In this document: in pieces, positions 7,654 to 13,696 of the stretch
How the letters are laid out: every line of letters begins with the position of its first letter
Position numbering within the stretch: the stretch's first letter is position 1
Source: an uncultured Streptomyces sp.
GTDB taxonomy: Bacteria; Actinomycetota; Actinomycetes; Streptomycetales; Streptomycetaceae
NCBI GenBank assembly: GCA_946480485.1
Contig: CAMLJW010000094.1
Location: 1-13,696, forward strand
Reading direction: 5' to 3'
Length of the DNA: 13,696 nucleotides
Program-made: the position numbers and the translations under genes
The notes under the pieces: model-generated
Told to the model about the DNA's origin: nothing
The model's database searches: none
The model's input: only the letters and a program-made list of their open reading frames with translations

Positions 7654-10290
7654 GTGTCAGGCCCTCTCCACCCCGCGGCCCGCTGCCACGCGGTGCGCGT
7701 CCGCTCAGACCGTTCCCCGTACCCGACAGCCCCGCCGGGAGTGTGGATGGACGACGTGCCCGTGCCGGCGGCGGACCCGCTCGCCGAGCGCCGCCGCGCC
7801 GCAGAACTCGCCCGCCCGGCCGACGGGCTGCGCAGGGTCCTGCTGCGCTACGCAGACGGCCCCTGCGATCTGATCCTGGTGGCTCCGCGCGACCAGTGGG
7901 ACCGTACGGCCCTCGGACGACTTGCGGCGGGCGAGTCCGTCGACCCGGACCGCGGCCGCCCCGGCCCCGAGGCGCCCGCGTCCGCGCCCGCTCCCTCCTG
8001 GGGACTGGGCGACGACGGCCCCAGCGTCCCTCACCTGTTCGCCCTGGACGACGGGGGCGACGAGACGAGCTGGCTCGCGGCCCTCGCCGTCACCCTGCGC
8101 CGCTACGACCCCGAGACCACGCCGGTCGTCGGCACGGACCACGGCACATTCGCCGTGGCGGAGGCCCCGACGCTCGGTGAGCTGAAGCCCTCCCCCGCGG
8201 ACGGTCCCGTACTCGCCGGTCTACTCTTCGGCGAGGGGGTGCTTCACGGTGCGTATGTGCCCTGTCTCGCACCGCCGTTCCCGCTCACTCTGTCGGTCTT
8301 CAGGGACGCCGACGGCTGGCGGCTGCGCTGCGACCACCTCGGCGGCCACGTCTCCACGGAGATCGCCGCACAGTTCACCCGGCACCTCATACGGGTGCAC
8401 CAGCACATCATCAGCTCCCCCCAGACCGCGGTCGACGACGTCGGCCTGCTGGACGACGCCGAGCACGACCGTGTCGCGGCACTCGGCCGTCCGTCCCGCC
8501 GCATGATCACCATCCCGGTGACGGTGCCCTCGGCGTTCGCGCGGATCGCGGCGGCGACACCCGACCGCATCGCCGTGACCGAGGGCGGCGCGGGCCTGAC
8601 CTACCGCGAGCTCGACGAGCGGTCCACCCTGTTGGCACACGGCCTGCGCCACCGCGGCGTCACGCCCGGCGACCGGGTGGGCGTGTGTCTGGAGCGCACC
8701 GCCGAACTCGTCGTCACCCTGCTCGCCGTACTGAAGGCCGGCGCGACCTACGTGCCCGTCGACCCCGCCTACCCGGCGGACCGCATCGCCCACACGGCGC
8801 GGGACGCGAGTTTGGGCGTGGTGATCACCCGGCTGCCCGGGTTCCCGGACGTCGCGGGCTGCCTGCCCATGACGCCGGACGAACTGCTCGAAACGGCCGC
8901 GGAACATGGCGAAGTCCGCCTCCCGGGAACCGCCGTCGCCCCGGACGCCACCGCCTACGTCATCTACACGTCCGGCTCCACCGGTCGCCCCAAGGGTGTC
9001 GAGGTACCGCACCGGAACGTGATCGCCCTGATCGACGCCACTCGCGACGAGTACGGGTTGGGGACCGACGACGTGTGGACCTGGTTCCACTCCAGCGCCT
9101 TCGACTTCTCGGTATGGGAGATCTGGGGCTGTCTGCTGACCGGCGGACGACTGGTCGTGGTGCCGTACTTCGTCTCCCGGGAACCCGACCGTTTCCGTGA
9201 CCTACTGGTGTCCGAGAACATCACTGTGCTCAGCCAGACCCCGTCGGCCTTCGCACAGCTGTTGGACGTGGACCACACCCGGGTCGCGGTCCGGCTGGTC
9301 GTCTTCGGCGGCGAACCGCTCGACGCGCGCATGCTGCTGCCCTGGTTCGACCGACACCCCGAGTCGGTCTGCCGACTGGTGAACATGTTCGGGATCACCG
9401 AGACGACGGTCCACGTGACCGAGCAGACCCTCACCCGGCGACTGGCACTCGCCGCCACCCGCTCCGTCGGGCGTGCGCTGCCCGGCTGGCACCTGTACGT
9501 GACGGACCCGGCCGGTCGGCTGCTGCCGCCCGGGGTGGCGGGCGAGATCTGCGTCGGCGGCGCCGGGGTCGCGCTCGGCTACCTCGGCCAGGAGGAACTG
9601 ACCGCCAGGCGCTTCGTTCCCGACCCCTTCACCGGAGGCACCATGTACCGCAGCGGCGATCTGGGACGCCTCCGCCCGGACGGCCGTCTCGAACACCTTG
9701 GGCGGATCGACAGCCAGGTCAAGATCCGCGGCTTCCGGATCGAGCTGGAGGAGATCCGCGCGGTCCTGCTGGAGGATCCGGACGTGCGGACGGCGGCCGT
9801 AGTGGTCCATCGCGACGACCCGGACGACGCCGCCACGGCCAGGATCGACGCCTACGTGGTCCTCTCCGCCGGCGACCTCGCCGCCGTCCGCAAACGGGCC
9901 GCGGGCATCCTGCCCGACTACACGCTCCCCGCCACGGTCACCGCCCTGGACACACTCCCGCTGACGGCCAACGGCAAACTCGACACGGCAAGGCTCCCCA
10001 CACCCCCGGTGCCCACTGCTCCGGCCCGGGACACCGCTCCGGTCACCGCCGACAACGACCTCACCGATCAGTTGCAGGACATCTGGAGCAAGGTGCTGGG
10101 CGTGCCGGTCGGCCTGGACGACGACTTCTTCGAACTGGGCGGCAACTCCCTGTTCGCCGTCCGCATCGGCGCCGCACTGCGCGCGCGTGGCCTGCCCTCA
10201 CTACGGCTGCGGGAGCTGTACCGCCACCCGACCATTCGTGAGACCGCCGTGAGCCTCGCGCCTTCGGACAGCCGACCCAACTGCGGCTGA
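7654..10290 (+). CDS. stand-alone NRPS protein: degenerate condensation remnant, Thr-type adenylation domain, carrier domain
   Basis: 878 residues from GTG 7654, with AAGGAG at 7640-7645. Residues ~1-280 resemble a shortened condensation domain: the tail FPLTLSVF...GLLDDAEHDRV (209-274) is typical, but where HHxxxDG is expected I read VAPRDQWDR (76-84), so it is presumably inactive for peptide bond formation. Adenylation domain ~290-780: YTSGSTGRPKG (438-448), FDFSVWE (483-489), NMFGITETT (577-585), YRSGDLG (665-671), IRGFRIE (691-697), TANGKLD (771-777). Pocket residues by alignment to GrsA: D484, F485, W488, S527, V550, G552, M578, V586, H587, K775, i.e. DFWSVGMVHK, two changes from the threonine code DFWNIGMVHK. 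Carrier domain with phosphopantetheine Ser832 in FFELGGNSL (825-833). There is no thioesterase and no docking partner in sight. Best reading: activates Thr and supplies it in trans to a module lacking an A domain, as for enduracidin and ramoplanin; substrate prediction is tentative. Confidence 0.93.
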   Translation: MSGPLHPAARCHAVRVRSDRSPYPTAPPGVWMDDVPVPAADPLAERRRAAELARPADGLRRVLLRYADGPCDLILVAPRDQWDRTALGRLAAGESVDPDRGRPGPEAPASAPAPSWGLGDDGPSVPHLFALDDGGDETSWLAALAVTLRRYDPETTPVVGTDHGTFAVAEAPTLGELKPSPADGPVLAGLLFGEGVLHGAYVPCLAPPFPLTLSVFRDADGWRLRCDHLGGHVSTEIAAQFTRHLIRVHQHIISSPQTAVDDVGLLDDAEHDRVAALGRPSRRMITIPVTVPSAFARIAAATPDRIAVTEGGAGLTYRELDERSTLLAHGLRHRGVTPGDRVGVCLERTAELVVTLLAVLKAGATYVPVDPAYPADRIAHTARDASLGVVITRLPGFPDVAGCLPMTPDELLETAAEHGEVRLPGTAVAPDATAYVIYTSGSTGRPKGVEVPHRNVIALIDATRDEYGLGTDDVWTWFHSSAFDFSVWEIWGCLLTGGRLVVVPYFVSREPDRFRDLLVSENITVLSQTPSAFAQLLDVDHTRVAVRLVVFGGEPLDARMLLPWFDRHPESVCRLVNMFGITETTVHVTEQTLTRRLALAATRSVGRALPGWHLYVTDPAGRLLPPGVAGEICVGGAGVALGYLGQEELTARRFVPDPFTGGTMYRSGDLGRLRPDGRLEHLGRIDSQVKIRGFRIELEEIRAVLLEDPDVRTAAVVVHRDDPDDAATARIDAYVVLSAGDLAAVRKRAAGILPDYTLPATVTALDTLPLTANGKLDTARLPTPPVPTAPARDTAPVTADNDLTDQLQDIWSKVLGVPVGLDDDFFELGGNSLFAVRIGAALRARGLPSLRLRELYRHPTIRETAVSLAPSDSRPNCG

Positions 10291-10345
10291 CGCGGAATCG
10301 GCAGTGCCACCACTTGTACCGCCACCAGACCAAGAATTTGCAGGA

Positions 10346-10381
10346 GTGCGGGCTTGCGGCGATGCGTCTTCCAGCCCGCAC
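10346..10381 (+). terminator. candidate hairpin terminator after the NRPS gene
   Basis: GTGCGGGCT (10346-10354) and AGCCCGCAC (10373-10381) form a perfect 9-bp GC-rich stem with an 18-nt loop, 55 nt past the NRPS stop. There is no U-tract, which is common for actinomycete hairpin terminators. It is symmetric, so it could act on transcripts from either side. Confidence 0.5.
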
Positions 10382-10397
10382 AGTCCGGGCGACACAG

Positions 10398-10416
10398 ATA
10401 CCCATATAGGGGGTAT
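10398..10416. promoter_or_regulatory. ATACCC-N7-GGGTAT dyad, CsoR-family-operator-like
   Basis: ATACCC (10398-10403), ATATAGG, then GGGTAT (10411-10416) make a perfect 6-bp inverted repeat with a five-G run, in an AT-rich island. CsoR-family repressors are known to bind sites with this A/T-flanked C-tract/G-tract layout. No csoR, copZ or copper-ATPase gene lies in the window. Directly after it, CGGTTAGTTGACCG (10420-10433) is a second, weaker palindrome of the kind bound by TetR repressors. Both assignments rest on pattern alone. Confidence 0.35.
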
Positions 10417-11026
10417 AAACGGTTAGTTGACCGACCAAGATCGTCCCACATGCCTCCCCCAAAATGCCTGACGCCCCATCAGGGCGACCGAAAAGCCCAG
10501 GTCACAGGGGTGCAACCTGCGACAGAGCGGGAGTCTTCTAAGCACGCGCTCCTTCCGCCTTCAGCGAAGGGTCAACACAGACCACCGTCCAGACGGCGCT
10601 TCGACACCCTGGGCCGGGACCGATGGGCGACGAACGGAAGCCGTGACCTGCTCCACGGCGGCGATGTCGACGCAATCATTCTGGTCAACGGGGTTCGACT
10701 GTCATACCGAGGTTTTAGTTAGCGCGGCCATGACCGCTTGGCCTGCGTCACCGCACCATCGGGTGAGCCTCGCGTGGGTGGTGATGACTCCTTCTCGTAC
10801 TGACCCGCCGCCGCGCCGACATCAGGACCCGGCGGCCGCCGCGCCGACGACAGCGCATGACCGGCACCGGGGACCGCTCCGTCGTCGCCCACCATTCCAG
10901 CTCACTCTCGGCATCCTGGAGGAACTGTCCGAACAGGGCGTGACAGATGGCGTGAAGGTGCTCGGGGTGCGTGCTTCGGGTGTCCTCTGTGTGCGTGGCG
11001 GGCGTCCACCGGAGACAGGCTCGTTG

Positions 11027-11156
11027 TGCGAACGATAGCACTAGCATGCGAACATTCCCAGAGAGCATCACCTGCCACCACTAGCCTTGAACGGAGATGC
11101 ACCTCCCCCTTGACACAGAGACGGACGCTTCGCACCATTGCGCTATCGTTAGCACT
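11027..11156. repeat. cluster of short direct and inverted repeats upstream of the enolase-like gene
   Basis: TGCGAAC occurs twice, at 11027-11033 and 11047-11053, exactly 20 bp apart (about two helical turns). AACGATAGC (11031-11039) has a perfect inverted copy GCTATCGTT at 11142-11150. CGATAGCACT (11033-11042) and CGTTAGCACT (11147-11156) are a 9/10 direct repeat. A perfect -35-like TTGACA lies between the copies at 11110-11115, but I cannot find a good -10 at 16-18 nt. The arrangement suggests paired operator sites around a promoter for the downstream operon, leaving a 5' leader of perhaps 250 nt; no leader peptide or riboswitch is recognised. Confidence 0.4.
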
Positions 11157-11414
11157 CCGGGGTGCGGCGGGCGAGCAACCCTCGTGTCGCCCTTCGTCCC
11201 CGGATTCCCTCGCCGGCCCGGCCGCGTACGACGAAGAGAGCCGTACGACACTTCGCTCGCTCCCGGTCCCACCGGCACACCGATCTGAGTGCCGCACCGC
11301 GGTTTCGCCCGCACCTCTGGGGGCTGCCCCTCGCAGCGAGGAGGTCCGTACCGCGATGGCAGGCACGGATCCCGCACCACCTCGATCGTCCGAACTTCGA
11401 AAGGTTCCACCGCA

Positions 11415-12725
11415 ATGACAGACGCGCGGATCGCCAAGCTCTACGGCCGCAGGGTGTGGGACTCACGCGGTCGGCCGACCGTCGAGGTCGAGGTCCACCT
11501 CGCGGACGGCGCGGTCGGGCGGGCCATCGCACCGGCGGGGGCCTCGACGGGCCAGGGCGAGGCGCTGGACCTGCGCGACGGCGGCGACCGCTTCGGCGGC
11601 CTCGACGTCCGACGTGCGGTGGGCTCGGTGAACCAGGAGATCGCACCGGCTCTCCTGGACCGCGACGCCAGCGATCAGGAAGCCGTGGACCGGCTTCTGG
11701 TGGACCTCGACGGAACCACCGACCGCGGCCGCCTCGGCGGCAACGCGATCGTGGCCACGTCCATGGCCGTCCTGCACGCCACCGCCGCATCGGCGGGGCT
11801 ACCCCTGTGGCAGCACCTGGCCGGCGGGCGACCCATCCGCATCCCGCTGCCCGAGATCCAGATCTTCGGCGGCGGCGCCCACGCGGACCGTCGCCTCGAC
11901 GTCCAGGACTTCATGGTGGTCTGCCCCGCGGCACGGAGCTTCTGCGAGGCCCTGGACTGGACGGCGGAGATCTACCGGGCCGCCGGCAGCCTGATGCGCA
12001 AGGCAGGCAAGGCCCAGGGCGTGGCCGACGAGGGCGGCTTCTGGCCTGCCTTCGACTCCAACGAGGAGGCGCTCAAGACGCTGACCCTCGCCATCGAGAC
12101 CGCGGGCTTCGCTCCCTCGGCCCAGGTCGGCATTTCGCTGGACGTCGCGGCCTCGCAGTTCGGCAGCGGCGGACACTACACACTGGCGCTCGACGACCGC
12201 ACACTGGACACGACGGCGCTGATCGACATGCTGGGCGGCTGGATCGAGCAGTACCCGATCCTGTCCATCGAGGACCCGGTGGGCGAGGACGACCACGAGG
12301 GCATGAGGGAGTTCACCCGGCGCTACGGCCACCGCTGCCAGGTGATCGGCGACGACTACCTGGTCACCAACGCCAAGCGGGTCGAGGCCGCGGCCACCAC
12401 CAGTGCGGTGAACGCCGTCCTCGTCAAACCGAACCAGGCCGGCACCATCACAGAAGCCCACCAGGCTCTGCGCGCCGGAAAGGACGCCGGCTTCGGCACC
12501 ATCGTCTCGGCCCGGTCGGGGGAAACCGAGGACACCACCATCGCCCATCTGAGCGTCGGCTGGGACGCGGGCCAGCTGAAAGTGGGCTCGTTCACCCGCT
12601 CCGAGCGAATGGCTAAGTGGAACGAGGTTCTGCGTATCGAGGAGTCTCTCGGCGATGCCGCGGAATTCAGCGGCTGGTCCGCATTCACCTTCACCGATTC
12701 CGGGCCCTCCACAACCGGGTCGTAA
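11415..12725 (+). CDS. enolase paralogue with altered active site
   Basis: 436-residue member of the enolase family, about normal length (housekeeping enolase is ~428), but clearly diverged. ATG 11415 follows AAAGG at 11400-11404. Retained (yeast numbering in brackets): AGAST loop with Ser44 [S39], His156 [H159] in GGGAHAD, Glu206 [E211] in DEGGF, metal ligands Asp243 [D246], Glu286 [E295] and Asp313 [D320], Lys338 [K345], Arg367 [R374], Lys389 [K396]. Changed: Asp165 for [E168] in DVQDFMV, Ala366 for [H373] in VSARSGETED, Gly152 for [N155], KPNQAG for KVNQIG, and AASQF for AASEF. A metal-dependent proton abstraction is therefore still plausible, but ordinary 2-phosphoglycerate dehydration is doubtful. 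The enolase homologue carboxyphosphonoenolpyruvate synthase of phosphinothricin biosynthesis is a precedent for recruitment into a natural-product pathway. It is followed 60 bp later by the dioxygenase-like gene, probably in one operon. The substrate is unknown. Confidence 0.92.
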   Translation: MTDARIAKLYGRRVWDSRGRPTVEVEVHLADGAVGRAIAPAGASTGQGEALDLRDGGDRFGGLDVRRAVGSVNQEIAPALLDRDASDQEAVDRLLVDLDGTTDRGRLGGNAIVATSMAVLHATAASAGLPLWQHLAGGRPIRIPLPEIQIFGGGAHADRRLDVQDFMVVCPAARSFCEALDWTAEIYRAAGSLMRKAGKAQGVADEGGFWPAFDSNEEALKTLTLAIETAGFAPSAQVGISLDVAASQFGSGGHYTLALDDRTLDTTALIDMLGGWIEQYPILSIEDPVGEDDHEGMREFTRRYGHRCQVIGDDYLVTNAKRVEAAATTSAVNAVLVKPNQAGTITEAHQALRAGKDAGFGTIVSARSGETEDTTIAHLSVGWDAGQLKVGSFTRSERMAKWNEVLRIEESLGDAAEFSGWSAFTFTDSGPSTTGS

Positions 12726-12785
12726 AACAGCCCAGAAGTATTACAGTCACCGAAATCCAGAGCCGAACCGAGCCCGGAGACCAGC

Positions 12786-13696
12786 ATGCTGCCACCCGTC
12801 AATCTGCGCCCGAGTTTCAACATCACCCGAACCAGCCATGTGCGTCTCACGGTGGCGGATCTGGCCGTAAGCCGGAACTTCTATGTGAACGTGCTGGGGC
12901 TGGTCGTCAGCGACGAGGACGAGCGCACCTGCTACCTGCGCGGCCTGGCCGAAGCCTGTCACCACAGCCTCGTCCTGGAGCAGGACGAGGAAGGAGCCGG
13001 CGCCTGCCGGAGGATCGGTTTCCGGGTGTTCTTCGACGAGGACCTCGACCTCGCCCACGCATGGTTCCGTGAGCGGGGCCTGACCGCCGAGTGGGTCGAC
13101 GCCCCGTACCAGGGCCGCACCCTGCACGTCGCCGACCCGATCGGCACGCCGCTGGAACTGTGCGCACACATGGAGACCCGACCGCGCCTGCACATCGACT
13201 TCGAGCACTACAAGGGTGCCCACGCACAACGGCTGGACCACTTCCAGACCTTCGCGCCGAACACCTACGAGCTGTGCGCGTTCTACGGCGAGCTCGGCTT
13301 CCGCAACTCGGAGTACCTGGCACACGGAGACAAACTGCTGGGCGCGTTCATGTACCGCAAGGGCACCTGCCTCGACCTCGCGATCGTCGAGAACACCGGG
13401 CCCGCCCTCCACCACTTCGCCTACACCGTCTCCGAGAGCCGCGACATCTTCACCGCCTGCGACTGGGCGGGCATCCAGGGCTACGGCGACGGCGTGGAGC
13501 GGGGCCCGGGACGTCACGGTCCGGGCGGCATGCTCTTCACCTACCTCCGCGACCCCGACGGGCACCGGGTGGAGGTCTTCAACAGCCACTACCAGACGAT
13601 CGACACCGAGATCGAGCCCGTGCGCTGGGACGCCGGATCGCTGAGCACCAACGCCCGCTGGGGCCTCCCGGCCCTGGAGAAGTGGTACTTCGAGGC
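12786..13696 (+). CDS. two-domain VOC extradiol-dioxygenase-like protein, homoprotocatechuate 2,3-dioxygenase type, C-terminus cut by window edge
   Basis: The frame is open from ATG 12786 (GGAGA at 12776-12780) to the right edge: 303 residues of an expected ~350-365. It has two vicinal-oxygen-chelate domains: HVRLTVADLAVSRNFYVNVL (18-37) opens the first, GAHAQRLDHFQTF (144-156) the second. Fe ligands by comparison with Brevibacterium fuscum HPCD: His152, His210, Glu263. Also kept are Arg239 [R243], His244 [H248] in GPGRHG, and Tyr253 [Y257]. Three second-sphere residues differ: Leu196 for catalytic His200, Phe188 for Trp192 and Gln154 for Asn157. Family members cleave 3,4-dihydroxyphenylacetate next to its hydroxyls using Fe(II) or Mn(II) and O2. 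With these changes, the substrate or even the reaction may differ. No other homoprotocatechuate-degradation gene is nearby; the neighbour is the altered enolase, which argues for a biosynthetic role. Confidence 0.9.
   Translation, partial: MLPPVNLRPSFNITRTSHVRLTVADLAVSRNFYVNVLGLVVSDEDERTCYLRGLAEACHHSLVLEQDEEGAGACRRIGFRVFFDEDLDLAHAWFRERGLTAEWVDAPYQGRTLHVADPIGTPLELCAHMETRPRLHIDFEHYKGAHAQRLDHFQTFAPNTYELCAFYGELGFRNSEYLAHGDKLLGAFMYRKGTCLDLAIVENTGPALHHFAYTVSESRDIFTACDWAGIQGYGDGVERGPGRHGPGGMLFTYLRDPDGHRVEVFNSHYQTIDTEIEPVRWDAGSLSTNARWGLPALEKWYFE

Larger units (their letters stand above)
10291..11414. other. 1.1-kb gap without a convincing gene
   Basis: Between the NRPS stop and the enolase-like start no reading frame shows actinomycete codon bias together with a recognisable protein. 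Several frames of 60-155 residues exist on both strands, for example 10643-11038 plus and 10748-11071 minus, but their products are Arg/Pro/Ser-rich and match nothing I know. Base composition is visibly lower in GC between about 10300 and 10740 than in the flanking genes. The segment holds a hairpin (10346-10381), an ATACCC/GGGTAT dyad (10398-10416), a small CGCCC/GGGCG hairpin (10472-10486), and short repeats around 11027-11156. It may be the boundary between two gene clusters, possibly with a decayed insertion, but I saw no terminal repeats or transposase motif. Confidence 0.6.

Noticed and set aside
10688..10702. tRNA T-loop (GGTTCGA at 10692-10698)
   Set aside because: No matching T-stem partner, anticodon arm or acceptor stem could be found around it.
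10440..10740. Decayed insertion sequence in the gap
   Set aside because: Composition is lower in GC, but I saw no terminal inverted repeats, target-site duplication or DDE/recombinase motif.
10643..11071. Possible small genes on either strand (10643-11038 plus; 10748-11071 minus)
   Set aside because: No known motif, poor third-position GC bias, no good ribosome site, and both strands open over the same interval.
11147..11175. CIRCE/HrcA heat-shock operator (TTAGCACTC-N9-GAGTGCTAA)
   Set aside because: Only the left half-site TTAGCACTC (11149-11157) is present; the position of the right half reads GCGGGCGAG.
11415..12725. Housekeeping enolase
   Set aside because: Several positions invariant in glycolytic enolases are changed, and the neighbours are not the usual genomic context of eno.
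4848..13696. 4-alkylproline (lincomycin/anthramycin-type) pathway, because an F420-type LLM enzyme and a VOC dioxygenase are both present
   Set aside because: The dioxygenase is a two-domain HPCD-type protein rather than the small L-DOPA dioxygenase, and no tyrosine hydroxylase, gamma-glutamyltransferase-like or isomerase gene is present.
1..13696. CRISPR arrays, rRNA genes, plasmid origins or phage attachment sites
   Set aside because: No regularly spaced repeats, RNA-gene signatures, iterons or integrase/tRNA arrangement were seen on either strand.

Overview
The window looks like part of a Streptomyces (or closely related actinomycete) specialised-metabolite locus. It is very GC-rich with strong third-position GC bias, uses GTG as well as ATG starts, has AAGGAG-type ribosome sites, shows 4-nt and shorter gene overlaps, and has rare TTA leucine codons confined to a few genes. 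I read ten protein-coding genes (two cut by the window edges), one AT-rich divergent promoter region, and one 1.1-kb gap with no convincing gene.

Left block (minus strand, 1-2780): a fatty acyl-AMP ligase followed, with a 4-nt ATGA overlap, by an acyl-CoA dehydrogenase that runs off the left edge. This is the usual pair for activating and desaturating a fatty acid starter for a lipopeptide. No acyl carrier protein is in the window.

Central block (plus strand, 2922-10290): a DrrA-type ABC ATPase, a DrrB-type permease, an F420-type luciferase-like oxidoreductase, a type II thioesterase, a short-chain dehydrogenase with the insert typical of mycofactocin-associated members, and an 878-residue NRPS protein. 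The NRPS has a shrunken condensation-like N-terminus lacking HHxxxDG, an adenylation domain with a threonine-like pocket code (DFWSVGMVHK) and a carrier domain. It looks like an in-trans threonine loader, as described for enduracidin and ramoplanin assembly lines. Together the left and central blocks suggest one edge of a lipopeptide/lipodepsipeptide cluster with export, proofreading and tailoring genes; the main NRPS genes would lie outside the window.

Gap (10291-11414): a hairpin that could terminate the NRPS operon, a striking ATACCC/GGGTAT dyad resembling CsoR-family operators with no copper gene beside it, and a set of short repeats upstream of the next operon.

Right block (plus strand, 11415-13696): an enolase paralogue that keeps the metal ligands but has Ala in place of the active-site His and Asp in place of an active-site Glu, then a two-domain extradiol-dioxygenase-like protein (homoprotocatechuate 2,3-dioxygenase type). 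The latter keeps the Fe ligands but has Leu where the catalytic second-sphere His200 should be. It runs off the right edge. This pair of altered central-metabolism-like enzymes is the most unusual content of the window; I know of no pathway that uses this combination.

Five in-frame TTA codons fall in the acyl-CoA dehydrogenase, acyl-AMP ligase and ABC ATPase genes, and I found none in the other genes, so bldA could gate lipid activation and export. All functional assignments come from reading motifs by eye and from memory of the families; no search was run.
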